Part shown: piece by piece, positions 23,502 to 35,254 of the stretch | Layout: each line of letters opens with the position of its first letter | How positions within the stretch are numbered: position 1 is the first letter of the stretch | Assembly: GCA_034440575.1 (NCBI GenBank) | Contig: JAOTOL010001273.1 | Coordinates: 455,371 to 519,370, forward strand | Source: Imbricaverruca yamaguchii | Taxonomy: Eukaryota; Arthropoda; Thecostraca; Neoverrucidae | Direction of reading: 5' to 3' | Length of the DNA stretch: 64,000 nt | The notes under the pieces: model-generated | What the model was told of the DNA's origin: nothing | The model's database searches: none | The model's input: the letters and a program-made list of their open reading frames with translations, nothing else | Made by a program: the position numbers and the translations under genes

Positions 23502-25209
23502 CACGTGACAGTGCCGATATTTCTGCTTCCTTGAAGTGATGGTCAACCTCATATACCTTAGGCCAGATTATGTCTTTAGTTTTCGCTTCGCCCCCTCTTC
23601 GGGTTGGACAATGTTGTGCTGATTTTAAAATTGACTGCATTGATAAGCATGATTGATGAAAATTTAACATATGTTCATTTAACCAAAGAACAATGAAATG
23701 GCGTTCTAGTTCCTTGAGTGCCGTGAGCCAGTCTTGAACCCTGAGGTCCCGTTGGGTGAAATGGCAAATGGATGGTAACTAAATATATCTAAGTATAGCA
23801 GCTACGTTTAATAACTAAATAGATGAGCTTAAAGCTCCTCAAGGCACATGCTGTTGTTGAGTTATTTGACTTCAGCAAACCACCGTACTCTAGACTTTAG
23901 GTCAATGGCGCTACCCAAGATCAACGGATTCAACAAAGGCCATTGCGGTCATCTGCAGAGATCAGTCGTTTCAGATCCACCCTCCCCCCTCCCGAGCCAC
24001 ATTGCAATGCTGATCACTCGCTCACTTCGACATGTTAATCATAGCAGAACCGCTGATAGAAGTTTCCGCCAGCCGGAAGATGATTATGCAAACGGCGGGA
24101 GCAGTATGCCTCCCCGTGTAAGGCAGATGAAATTTGCATAATTCAGATGATCTCAATACCGACCTCAGGTGAAATGCATATGTATTCTTGGCAGCTTGTT
24201 CAAGGCTGCCGTATTTTCCCCGAAGCACGCACTGTCGGCGCACTGAGTGCGGGTGCAGTCACGCGCCTCGCTCACCGGTTGGTTGAGACGTCCTGCCACA
24301 CGGCCGATGCGTTGTTAGCCGGGTACCAACCTGGCGTCGGTGAGCCGGGTCAAGGTGAAGAACCGATGATCCTCCGTATCGATATTTGGCTTGTCAACAG
24401 TTTGTTTGCGTGTGGATGTAGTGCTGTGTACTTACGCTTCCGTAGCTACTTCTGTTTAGTTTCTGGTGAAGTGAACACGAAAACATGCTTGCGACGCCGC
24501 CTGAGCCAATGAGCGTGCCTCTCTACGCCCGAATAAAAATATGCCTGGATTATTTTCGTAATTTCCCGCACGCACATGCGTTGACTGGGAGACGTTTGGT
24601 GGGCGGTGCAGATGCAGGCGGTCCAGCCGACGCAGGTCACGGCATGTCTGCCACACAGGCCCCGGCCGGACACAGTATGGCACACTGCGCCACATGCCAC
24701 TCCCAGCCGCATGTCATGTGTCCACCGACGGACGAATTATCATTCCAATTTCCACCAGGGGCTCGGCGAGCAATTTATGGCCGCGCAATGGGGGTGACTT
24801 GCATGAATGATACCAATCTCTTGGTCGTCTTCACGGGGCGTCTGCACAAGAGCTGCAGAAGACAGATGCCAGCCAATAGGCTATTCTCATCCAATTTCCA
24901 GCAGCTCTGGAAGACAAACAAATCCGTGTATTTGTTGCAGTCATTGTCTGCTCACTGTTACAGCCTGATGGCATCCATATCATTTTCATTGTCTACAGTT
25001 GGATTTCAGTTTCATTTTCTACAGTTGGATATAGTGGCGTTGAGACGGACATGCTCTATTTTGAGGTTTCTGCAACATCCTGCGAGTGAACAATGCCATG
25101 GAGCTACACTTTCCGCCATCTGCATATGCACACCAAGGTTACATTGTGATGCATGCAAGCTTGACCATGATGTCGCTTCAAATTTGACGGCAGACGGCGC
25201 GGTCGGCCG
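23501..25209. other. Long open stretch without a recognisable product
   Basis: The + frame 24485-25513 stays open for 342 codons. Its last third is the 41-bp array, and its first two thirds carry no domain, signal peptide or repeat pattern I recognise. The sequence around 25008-25035 contains a small local duplication ('tctacagttggat'). I treat it as non-coding unless transcripts show otherwise. Confidence 0.35.
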
Positions 25210-25214
25210 CACGT

Positions 25215-25625
25215 TCCATGTCAGTCGGCTAGGCGTTTTGTCGGGTGTCCGACGACTGCTGTCAGTCGGTGAGGCGTCCTGTCGGGTGTTCGACGTCTGC
25301 TGTCGTGGTGGTGCCTGTGAGTGTTCGTCGTCTGTGTCAGTTGGTGAGGCGTCCTGTTGGCTGCTGTGTTGGCGCCCTGTGGGTGTGTGTTGCTGTGGTG
25401 CGGGTGTTCGACGTCTGCTGTCAGTTGGTGAGGCGCCCTGTAGGGTGTTCGTCGTCTGCTGTCAGTTGGTGAGGCGTCCTGTCGGGTGTTCGACGTCTGC
25501 TGTCAGTCGGTGAGGCGTCCTGTCGGGTGTTCGTCGTCTGCTGTCAGTTGGTGAGGCGCCCTGTAGGGTGTTCGTCGTCTGCTGTCAGTTGGTGAGGCGT
25601 CCTGTCGGGTGTTCGACAGCTGTTG
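25215..25625. repeat. 41-bp tandem array, about 9-10 units
   Basis: The unit GTCAGTCGGTGAGGCGTCCT + GTCGGGTGTTCGACGTCTGCT recurs with a 41-base step (for example GTCTGCTGTCAG at 25454 and 25495). Variation includes TTGGTGAGGCGCCCTGTAGGG alternates, and a diverged unit at about 25305-25405. Confidence 0.9.
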
Positions 25626-27878
25626 TCAGTCGGCGGGGAATCCTGTCGATACCGATGGTAAAAACGAACGAAGACATCATGCAAGAATGGCAAGCTAAGG
25701 TAGCGTTGTTTCACGTGGCGAAGAGGAAGATGTTGAGTTTGTCATCGCATCCATGGCGAGATGTGGATTCGAATCTAACCTTGGCCGCTCAGGATTTTGG
25801 CCCTTTAAATTCTGCTGGAAAACAGACAGGTATTGGCAACCTGGATCCGGATGTGAATCTGGATCTAGATCGCGACAGTGCGGCGGTCACAAGCTGAACC
25901 TCGGTGAAAATTTTACGTTGGAATGGATGCTAGGATGCATGCCTCTGAACCAATGGCCCCTGCCCAATCCCCGTCAGAATTTATAGGTCCGCCCTTGAGC
26001 AAAACTATAAAAAATAACAGTTTGTGAGAGTACCTCCTTAGTCGTGGAGACACAAACCAAGGTGAGATGGCACCATCCAGATGAGTGGTGCCAGCCCAGA
26101 CACATCTCTGAGCATGTGCAATCATATCATTTGAAGCACATAACACATAAGCGTGACGGTAAAAATATAGGCACCTGGCATATTGCTTACACCATAATAT
26201 TTATATTCTTCGGATCACTATTGCTGTACAAAGCACTCCCAACTCTAACGGCAAGGTAAATGGTGGCATAATTGCCACGATTTGAATCTTGAAGTGGAAT
26301 AAAGTCCAAGCACTGCCGCACCCTCTACGCCATGCACCCACAAAAACAGATCGGCTGACAATCAATGGATTCAAGTCTCCTTGATACCGGGGTGCGTTGT
26401 GCACTGTTGTTGTTGTTGTTGTTTTAAATAGTACTAGCCCACTTCCCGCTAGGGGTTAGCACTCACCGCTTAGGGGCAAATGGAGAAAATTGTGACAGCT
26501 CCCTGACGGTACGGCAGAAGTCCACGTTAACTTTCCTTAACATTCTCTATGGTATGTTCAAAACGCTGAAGATATCGCTTTGAAATTGAGCAATCTTTTG
26601 CACTTCGTGTCAAAAATTCAAGTTCAGCCTATGAATGGCACGAAGCTGAGGTAGGATTAATTCATGCCACGACCTCTTCAGTATGGTTTATGGATATACA
26701 TGAAACCATGCATTGTGTACAAACCGCCTAGGGTAGAGGCAAGATATCAAGCTAAGCGATTAAGGTGAAATATATCAAGAAACTGTGCAGAAACGCCGAA
26801 TAGCGACCCTAAACCAGATCACCAGGTCATCAGGTCACCTGGTTACAGCTCACCAAGCCACTGGGTCAGCAGGTCACCAGATCACCATGTCAATCGAAGA
26901 CTGTGCAAAAGGTTGTTTGTGCGTAATTTTGTCTTGTGATACTTGTGAGCATATTATGTTAGTGTTTGGATGATAGGTAATGGGACATCATGTCCTGGTG
27001 TGATATTTGGAAGATCAGGTTAAGATTACATCAGGTCGTTGAGATATGCTGAAATGTTCCAATAATACATCTATTAGAGAGCTGTGGGGGAGAAAGTATA
27101 AACTATTACGAAGTACAAAATGGTGAATCATGGCTTGCATGGGTTACTTTCATGCGGAAATCGTGATGTGATGTGACTATAATTTTGTAATGTCGCTTGC
27201 AATTTTTGGAAAATGAGAAACTTTGAAGCATATTCAAAGAAGTTTATTTTTGTTGATGGAAATGTTTCGAACAAGGGAAATTTTCGCCTTGGAGTGGTAT
27301 CGCGAATTACGTTTTCAAAAGTACAAGTTTTTTTTCGAACATGGCCGGCTTGAACAATTCATCACATTTCTCCTTGTGCTTCATCTGATCTGGTAACCTT
27401 GATTACCTTGATTCGTTCATCTGGAAACCTTCACCTTTGTACGCGTCATGGCTGTAGGCAAGGCGTTCACTCTGCGAATTTTTTTTTAAATATAAAAACG
27501 CAATCCCATTCTTATCATGGCCAAATGCTGATAACCACTGCGACGATCGGGTAATCGACTTCGCCTGCAAGAGTGCCCAGTTTGACCTGGGCCGAAAGGA
27601 CAGCCAAAACAGGGAGATAACATGTGGTGAAAAAAAACCCGAAAGCTGAAGAATCGTGCCACATACAGACCGCGTCTCTCCATTCAGCTCGAAGTATGGT
27701 ATGTGGGGTGGGGGGAATTGTGTGAGGATGTGTAGATTAACCATCACCACACTGCGCTGAGTAGGATGGTCTGTAGGCCCTGAGAGAGTTCGAATGGCGT
27801 TGATCACATGCCCGGGGCAAATTATGTATAATCTAAGCCGCTCGTGTTTCCATGATGACGTCATTAACATAATTGCAG
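25626..27878. other. Intergenic or intronic; small repeats only
   Basis: Holds a short (TTG)n at about 26406-26424 and a degenerate GGTCACCAGATCACCA repeat at 26808-26890. No recognisable coding sequence was seen before the Ig exon. Confidence 0.4.
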
Positions 27879-28011
27879 GCCAGCTGACGCAGCAGTCGGC
27901 GGTGGTCGGCCGGTCAGCCGAGCTGTTCTGTGACGTCACACCCCCGACAGCTGGCGACCGACTCCGCCTGGTGCTGTGGTACCACGGTACCGGCGGTACA
28001 CCAATATACAC
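27879..28011 (+). CDS. Sidestep-like Ig protein, exon with first Ig cysteine
   Basis: Encodes the N-terminal half of a V-type immunoglobulin domain of the Sidestep family, arthropod transmembrane proteins that act as axon-guidance ligands for Beaten-path receptors. The frame reads QLTQQSAVVGRSAELFCDV, then TPPTAGDRLRLVLWYHGTGG and TPIY. The Cys of ELFCDV and the Trp of LVLWYHG are the first Ig cysteine and the core tryptophan. The TPP..GD..LVLWY..GTPIY pattern is characteristic of the family. The acceptor is ATTGCAG before 27879 and the donor GTGAGT starts at 28012. The exon begins with two bases of a split codon and ends with two bases of another (phase 2), which fits the next exon at 35315. 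Exons for the signal peptide, the other Ig domains and the membrane segment were not found, so the gene is partial here. Side paralogues cannot be told apart. Confidence 0.85.
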
Positions 28012-28235
28012 GTGAGTAGTTCAGTACTGAGAAACCACTCTACAGGAGGTGTGCACATGTGAGTTTTCTCCAACTGAGACACTACGGTACAGCAGGCACC
28101 TCCGTATTCATGTGAGAAGCCTGAGCCGAGATGACCTGACACAGCAGGCACGCTCGTATGCACGTGAGAAGTCTGGTACTGAGGTGCTCTGATGCAGGTG
28201 GTGACCCCACATACAAGTGAGTGGTTCGGACTGAA
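28012..28235 (+). repeat. About 52-bp decayed repeats of the exon end and its splice donor
   Basis: GTGAGT/GTGAGA occurs at 28012, 28059, 28112, 28164 and 28217, steps of 47, 53, 52 and 53 bases. Each is preceded by a decayed version of the exon end (GGCACnCCGTATnCAC; the exon itself reads GGTACACCAATATACAC) and followed by a 'ttc/tct-gtactgag' block. This looks like a tandem duplication of the exon-intron junction that has since diverged. Confidence 0.75.
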
Positions 28236-29899
28236 ATGCTCTGGCACATGAGACATGCCCAAATATACGCTAGGCGTCATGAGCGGACATAATACGGGTG
28301 GCGCTGCCCTGGTGGTGGGCTTGTGAAGGAACACCACCAGAGTGGGCTTGCTATGATTAATGCTATATTCTAGTTCCTAGAGGAGATGCAAGTAATTTCC
28401 AATTAATGGGAAAATTTGAACAAGACTGAGACAAGCTCTCTTATATGTAGTTCGTTTTATTATCCAATCATTTCAACCTTTCACTTCCAAACTGTCCCAA
28501 AGTGAAATGGGAGCAATTGGTCACTCAATTGGTCAAAAATATCTCGTAATAAAAACGAGTCCTACATCTCCTGTGCGACGTGCTGACAATTTCAAATGTT
28601 CTTACCGAAACTAAAACCGAACATGCTACATTTTTATGTCATCATGGATAACTTCCATTGAGGTCCATCCCTGTCACTTTTCATTCAACTCGGAATTTGT
28701 GTCTCAAATTATCCCATTGTATTCCTTTAAATTGTATATCAGATGTTCTACATTAGCGATTTAATTTCCAATGACCTAAAAAACCGCAGTAAAATCAGCT
28801 GTCTTTTCATGCCATGTTCGACTACTTTGATACATATGGAACCCAGTTGCTTTTGCTCTAAATTCCAAGATTTCTCTCTCGAATTATCACATTGTATTTA
28901 TTTTACCTGTATATCAGATATTCTACATGAGAAAATTGAATTCCAATGGTTTCGCATAAACCGGCATAAAATCAGCTGCCTCTGGATGGCATACTCAAGT
29001 ACTTTTATACACATCCAACTATGTCATTTTTTCCTTTAGGACATGTAGCTCTCAGGCATTATTGAGCCTCTGGCATGGCTCGATGCGCGCCAAGCGCCGA
29101 CGGTTGCTGCCCAGAGGATCTGGATGGCCGCCAAGCGGTGGCACGACAAAAAGTGAAGCTCAACCCTTCAGCAATACTAAACAACATAGGCTCAGCCACG
29201 GAAAAATAGTGTAGGAGAAATTCACTGTTGAATATGCATTCTTTCCATGCCACGCCCATAAATGCAATATTTCTAAACGATGTCGAGAAAACTTGTCGGC
29301 CTCAATTCCAATAGCGCATGCACTGATGCCAGGCACATTGCCTATCGTTTCAAGTAGAAAAATCTGCCAATACTTTTGGTGATGGGCCCCCGTAAAGGGG
29401 ATAGTTTTGCACCCCGCCATATCTGTGAATGGCGGGTGGTCGGCGGCGAGCAGCGGGCCGCCGGTAGCGTCTCCGGAGGCCCTATGGTGGAAAATAGTTC
29501 CGGAAGTATACGTAAAATATCTATATGAGCAATATATAGAAAGTAGAAGTAAGTAGAAAGGAAATTGACGTTAGAAGGTAAGCGAACGTTACTTAATTCA
29601 CTTCGCATCGTATTTTATCAAAACAGAGTATCATAAAATGAAACTATATTCTTCGTGCACACACTAGTGAGCATCCGGGCGCGCTTCTCCTCATCCGGGC
29701 CGCATATTTTAGAGTTCTGGAATGGCATCAGGAACGTATCCGTTTATTTCTTTACTGGAGAACCCCCGATGTCCTTTTCATATCCCACTGGGGCCATCGA
29801 GTGAGCTTTTGCCAGCCCATGCCACCTTTTGGAGTGTAAAAGCCCTCGGAATATAGTTATTCCGGACCTGTTTTTAGTTTGCTGGTGCTGGTGTTGTTG
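28236..29899. other. Intron sequence, nothing coding recognised
   Basis: Part of the 7.3 kb Sidestep intron. AT-rich from 28360 to 29040. A GC-richer block at about 29040-29500 has G/C-rich words typical of old repeats, but no domain. Confidence 0.4.
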
Positions 29900-30560
29900 A
29901 TCGAGTCTCGGTGCATACTTTTTGGATATCGAGCCAAATCGAGCCAAAGGTCATGAAGTGATATTTTGGGGTCCCGGTGCGAGCGATTTTTCGGTCTCCC
30001 GGTGCGGTTTTGTCGGTGCCCTGACACGTTTTTTTTTCGGCGCCCAACGGGTTCTGGGGGACTTCGATTCGATTTTTGAGGTAGTAGAGTGACATTCTGG
30101 TTGAGAATTGATTGCTTGGGGGCAGCTACAAATTTTGGAGCCCCGGCGCGACCTTTTGGGCCAAGGTGTGATTGTCCAGGGCTACGACGCGACTTTTTAG
30201 TCCTATGCAATCTTGTGTGTCCCGACGTCATCTGCTTAGATCCCTAGCGCTAGTTTTAGCGACCTCCACACTTTTTGTGGATCAAACACGTTTTGGAGGC
30301 TTTTGGCGTCATTGTTGGGGCCCCCAGAGTGATTATCCATGTCCAGATTGCTTTTCGTTGCCCCGGCTCTATTTGTGTCCCAATAAGACTGTTAGTTAAC
30401 GATACGACCTGTCGTGCCCTTAACGTAAGTTTCATGGTCCGGGCGTGACTTTTTTGGTTCCCCAGGCTCAGCGTGATTTTCAGGGGCCTCGCCGGTCCTT
30501 TTGGGCTCATATCGTGATTTTCAAGTTCCCCGGCACGACTCCTACCATTTCTTAAGGACT
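29900..30560 (+). repeat. Degenerate T-rich minisatellite (about 30-50 bp units)
   Basis: Units of the form 'ggtcccggtgcgagcgatttttcgg' recur loosely with 'gcgtgattttcaggggcc' variants. The inverted sequence at 43.97-44.27 kb and the 8.0-8.6 kb block look like relatives. Confidence 0.5.
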
Positions 30561-30599
30561 TCTAGCTTATTCAATGGCCCTCCTCGCCCGTCTTGGTGG

Positions 30600-32170
30600 G
30601 CCTCCTACATTCTGGAGCCCCTTTGATTTGGCATGATGCTTCCTCTCATGTTCCAGGGTTATTCTCTGCCAAATTAGGGGCCTCCTGCCACGCCTCGTGG
30701 GTTTCTTCCTTTGTCCTGGCAAACCCTACCCGTCTTGAGGGGATCTTCAATTTTGGAAACCTCACCTCCTTCCATACCTGCCGATCTTAAAGGGCTCCTC
30801 CAATTTCCTGAGAACTCCTTCCTGTCTTCGGGGCCTCACTCGGTCATGGAGACCTACTCCGTCTTAAGGGACTCATCTCGAATCCGGCAGGAGCCTCCTA
30901 TTCTCTTCAAGAGGCCTTTTTTAATTAGAGACCTCCTCTCTTGGGTTGCGTCTTGGGGGTCTTCTGCTCTGCGTTTTGATTCGATCTTTGCGTATTTCAA
31001 GGGTGGCCTCTTGTCCCCTGGTTAACTCCTTTTCGCTCTTCCAAATTACAGGCAACCTTTCTTATCTCAACTGCCTTGTCCTTTCCTGGGGACCTTCTTA
31101 CCGGTCTTTAAACCTTCTTTCTCGCTCGGGAGCCATCCCTCTTATCTAATGGGCTTTCATTCATAGTTTATGGGCCTTCTCGTTCATCATGGGGTCTCAT
31201 TTTCGATCTTGTGTCGTCCTCTTCCGAATTAAGTGCCTCCCGCCACCTCTTTCGATAATCTTTTTTATATCTTGGTGGAACCTTCCCCGTGTTGTGCTCT
31301 GTTTTTTTTGTGTGTCTCCGAAACCTCGTCTCATATCCAGTGACTTTCTCTTCCGTCTTAGGTCTTCCTCTCATTCTCTGGGGCCTCCCTTCCTATATTG
31401 GAGCTTCCTTTGCAATCCTGGAGGCCTCCTTTGTAATCTTTGTAATCCTGGGGTCTCCTTTGCAATCATGGGGACTCCTTTGCGATCCTGGGGGGCCTCC
31501 CTTGCAATCATGGGGGAGTACTTTGGAATCATATTTCTTTTGCAATCCTGGGGGCCTCCGTGCCAATCGTTGGCACTACCTTGATTTCTGGGGCCTCCTA
31601 TCCCCTCCTAGGTGACTCATCTGTCAAATTAGGGGCCTCTCCTCACGTCTTGGAGGCCTCTTTACCTGTGTTTGGAGCCTCACTATCCTATTTTGCTTAG
31701 GTGATTTTGTGTCATACTCCCAAGTCTTCTCTCCTAGGGTCCTCCTCCTCCAAAACATGGGCCGCGTGTGGCTGGCCTCAGTGACCCTCTCCTATTCCTC
31801 CGGAAACCTTCCTACCCATATTGGGGTTCCCTCTAGCGTCCGGAGAACTATCTCCTGCCATTCATTATTTTCTGTTGGAGGGCCCTCCTCTTCCATCTTG
31901 GAACCTCGTTTTCTAAATTAAGATTAACCCTCCACCAATCGGAAGTCTTTTATCTAACCTGGGTGGCTTCTTGCCCGTATCGGTGGCATCCTTTTCGTGC
32001 ATCCTTTGGCATCCTTAGCATGATTTTCTGTCTCGTCGGTCTCATTGCTCACCTTTTTCCTGCGCATTTCTGGATATGGGCCTCCTCAAACTTTAGGGCC
32101 CACAGTATCACGGCAGGGGCGACTGTCCCCTCTGCTCTGCTCCCCGGTGGCGAAGCCACGGTCTGGGAGT
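30600..32170 (+). repeat. Family D dispersed repeat, copy 2
   Basis: Collinear with 9340-10720 and with the right end near 12510-12600, but without the homogeneous 20-bp array. It contains only diverged GGCCTCCTTTGCAATCCTGG units at 31390-31560. It ends with 'atcacggcaggggcgac' and GGTGGCGAAGCCACGG. It sits inside the Sidestep intron in the same orientation as copy 1. Confidence 0.7.
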
Positions 32171-32335
32171 GACGCGTTGCACTGATCTTACCTATTCAAA
32201 GCTGATAGGTCTAAGCATATTTTGTCGTATGTAGTATGTACATGGCAGTGACCTTGCTCGGACTCGTCATTCGCAATCGGTGGAACAAGACGCAGACCAG
32301 ACCAAAAGTATACGTAACGCCGCTGTTACATACCC

Positions 32336-33405
32336 AGGTGAGCAGCAGGTGGGTAGTACAGGTGAGCAGCAGGTGGGCAGTACAGGTGAGTAGCAGGTGG
32401 GTAGTACAGGTGAGCAACAGGTGAGTAGTGCAGGTGAGCAGCAGGTGGGTAGTGCAGGTAAGCTGCAGGTGGGTAGTGCAGGTGGGCAGCAAGTGGGTAG
32501 GGCAGATGAGCAGCAGGTGGGTAGTGCAGGTGAGCAGCAGGTGGGTAGTGCAGGTGAGCAGCAGGTGGGTAGTCCAGGTGAGCAGCAGGTGAGTAGTGCA
32601 GGTGAGCAGCAGGTGGGTAGTGCAGGTGAGCAGCAGGTGGGTAGTGCAGGTGAGTAGCAGGTGGGTAGTGCAGGTGAGCAGCAAGTGGGTAGTGCAGGTG
32701 AGCAGCAGGTGGGTAGTGAAGGTGAGCAGCAAGTGGGTAGTGCAGGTGAGCAGCAGGTCGGTAGTGCAGGTGGGCAGCAAGTGGGTAGTGCAGGTAAGCT
32801 GCATGTGGGTAGTGCAGATGAGCAGCAGGTGGGTAGTGCAGATCAACAGCAGGTGGGTAGCGAAGGTGAGCAGCAGGTGGGTAGTGCAGGTGAGCAGCAG
32901 GTGGGTAGTACAGGTGAGCAGCAGGTGGGTGGTGCAGATGAGCAGCAGGTGGGTAGTGAAGGTGAGCAGCAGGTGGGTAGTACAGGTGAGCAGCAGGTGG
33001 GTAGTGCAGATCAACAGCAGGTGGGTAGCGAAGGTGAGCAGCAGGTGGGTAGTGCAGGTGAGCAGCAGGTGGGTAGTACAGGTGAGCAGCAGGTGGGTGG
33101 TGCAGATGAGCAGCAGGTGGGTAGTACAGGTGAGCAGCAGGTGGGTAGTGCAGATGAGCAGCAGGTGGGTGGTGCAGATGAGCAGCAGGTGGGTAGTACA
33201 GGTGAGCAGCAGGTGGGTAGTGCAGATCAACAGCAGGTGGGTAGCGAAGGTGAGCAGCAGGTGGGTAGTGCAGGTGAGCAGCAGGTGGGTAGTACAGGTG
33301 AGCAGCAGGTGGGTGGTGCAGATGAGCAGCAGGTGGGTAGTACAGGTGAGCAGCAGGTGGGTAGTGCAGATGAGCAGCAGGTGGGTAGGGCAGATGAGTA
33401 GCAGG
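32336..33405 (+). repeat. 24-bp minisatellite (GGTGAGCAGCAGGTGGGTAGTGCA), about 44 units
   Basis: Near-perfect 24-base units with point variants (GGTGAGC, GATGAGC, GATCAAC; GTGCA, GTACA, GCGAA). A marked variant (GATCAACAGC followed by GGGTAGCGAAGG) recurs at 32841, 33009 and 33225, exactly 7 and 9 units apart, which indicates higher-order duplication. Because 24 is a multiple of three, all frames give 8-residue repeats and stay open for up to about 500 codons on both strands. These are not evidence of genes. The array lies in the Sidestep intron, on the sense strand of that gene. Confidence 0.97.
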
Positions 33406-33631
33406 TGTTGTGCGTGTGTCGCATGTGCCGAACGCGGGCCGTGGTTCATGGTTATATGGCACCACGGGCGCACGACCCATTTCGGACTGTTCGCCCTGGT
33501 AGGGCTCAGTCGCGTCAGGGCAAGGCCAGAGGTAGCAGCGTGTATAGTCGAGCCGTGGACAGTGAATATATAGAGACCGTGATCTACCAGTGTATCGCAA
33601 GAGACAGTGAGGACTAAGCGTGCACCACCAC
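33406..33631. other. Unique insert between two blocks of the 24-bp array
   Basis: About 225 bases of GC-rich non-repeat DNA separate the main array from its second block. No recognisable coding sequence. Confidence 0.5.
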
Positions 33632-33755
33632 AGCAGGTGGGTAGTGCAGATGAGCAGCAGGTGGGTAGTGCAGGTGAGCAGCAGGTGGGTAGTGCAGGTG
33701 AGCACCAGGTGGGTAGTGCAGATGAGCAGCAGATGGGTAATGCAGGTGAGCAGCA
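33632..33755 (+). repeat. 24-bp minisatellite, second block, about 5 units
   Basis: Same unit as the main array, with CACCAGG and CAGATGGGTAA variants. Confidence 0.95.
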
Positions 33756-33916
33756 ATATCAGACATAGTGATGCTCGCCGGCACCGCCTGAAACGCAAAT
33801 AACTAACTGAACTCCCCACACTGTTTTAATACGTCCGCAACGCCTTCAGATTTCCGTGCGGCTAATGCTGGATCAAATCAGCGCATTGTGGGTCGCCGGC
33901 CGCCGTAATTGGCGCC

Positions 33917-34180
33917 AGTGAGCTGCGCCGAGTTGGTACGTAAACCACTGCACCTCATGCAGCTGTCTGCGGAGTGGCGCTCGATACCGGCCAGATCCGT
34001 CCCCCCACTTAGGCAGTACGCGGAACTGTTCGCGAAGCTAAGCCCGACCAATATCATCTGCCGCTCGGGACTCGATGCGGAAGTACTGGCGGTAATCATG
34101 TCGGAGCTCTTGCGCATCGGCGTCAGCTGCAAGAATTCGAGCAAAACCGGGGACATCCCGCGGACACCGTTAATGCGGAC
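33917..34180 (+). other. Possible exon, unrecognised (weak)
   Basis: A GC-rich frame after a CAG reads LHLMQLSAEWRSIPARS, VPPLRQYAELFAKLSP and GLDAEVLAVIMSELLRIG. The spacing of Trp-Arg, Tyr..Leu..Leu-x-Pro and LDxExLxxIM loosely recalls the C-terminal domain of RPAP3/SPAG1-type proteins, but the match is impressionistic. The opposite strand is equally open, the acceptor lacks a pyrimidine tract, and no donor is convincing. It could be a chance open frame within the intron. Confidence 0.2.
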
Positions 34181-35250
34181 AAGGCTAACGTGGACGCGAT
34201 CAGTGCGAGCACAGTTCGCGCTGTGTCCCGAGATGCCAGTTCAGTCAGATGGCATCAGGCCACTCCAGGTCACGCCAAACGATCACGTAGCGTACGTTCA
34301 CGCTAGGTCATGCAAGATCGTGCCAGCTCACATCAGATCAGATCAAGTCGTGTTAAGCTTTGATATCTCACCCATGCGAGGTCGGGAGATGGGCTCATGA
34401 CAATTCATGTCAAGTCAGGACATGCCCGGTCTGACCTAGTCATCACATGCCAGGTCACACCAGGTTTGTCAGACCAGGTAAGGACCAGTATGCGGCGCCA
34501 TTGGAGGCTCTACATAAGAGGAGGTGAGAGAAGGGCTACGAGTCTCCACTGGTGTGTATTTACCTGCACAGGGTCGGCAATAATCCGGAGACAGGAAACT
34601 TGTGAACCGATTGCAACAATACCGTCTTGGCAGTCCGCGGAGGCATGCATGTTGTTGCGTTAATTGTCGATCAAATGCAGGAATTTCGGAATGGAGCAAA
34701 ACTTATTTAGATAAATCGACACAGTGCACCTGAATATGCTGCGCCTGGTGAATGTTCGGCAAGGGGCCCGATGATGGAAATGGTGCCTTCAACTTCGGCA
34801 CGTGTGCATTAAAAAAAACTATTGATGCCGATGTTGGCTGAATCCAAAGCCTATCTAGGGCTGAACCCTGAACCCTATTGGCTCCATGTCGAATTGTCAA
34901 ATTCCCATAGGTCCCATGTTGTGTCAGTCATTTTTGTTTCAGAGCCTTCCCGCTCAGTTTGTGTCGCATGCCAACATTCAGCGCAGCGCCCCCCCATAGG
35001 ACTGATTCTTCCATGCAGTAACTTAACATCAGGGACTGAGAATGCAGTTGCAAACCCATTGTTCAGGTCTCAAAAGCCCGACGGTCTGGTTGGGCGGTAA
35101 GAGTTCGCCCAGATGAAGTCCTGCCGAATATACACGAGAGTAGACCTGCTTGTACTTGCGCTGGCTCACTTCGCTCGTAGTGAAGCGAGGCTAGCACATG
35201 CCAGACCGTATGAGTATCTGAGTCTGAGTGACACCGAGCCCGATCAGACG
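34181..35250. other. Intron sequence with degenerate GGTCA/ATCA words
   Basis: At 34240-34480 short words (CAGGTCACGCCA, GTCATGCAAGATC, CAGATCAGATCAAGTC) recur without a fixed period. It includes CCAGGTAAGG, a good donor match. Nothing coding is recognised. Confidence 0.4.
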
Positions 35251-35254
35251 CGGT

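Noticed and set aside
24485..25513. 342-codon + strand open frame
   Set aside because: The last third is the 41-bp array and the rest has no domain, signal peptide or splice support.
25215..25625. CRISPR-like array
   Set aside because: Units are contiguous with no unique spacers, and the genome is eukaryotic. The same applies to the other tandem arrays.
32211..33819. Open frames up to about 497 codons with 8-residue repeats
   Set aside because: A 24-base unit divisible by three keeps all frames open on both strands. No start context, signal or unique domain is present.
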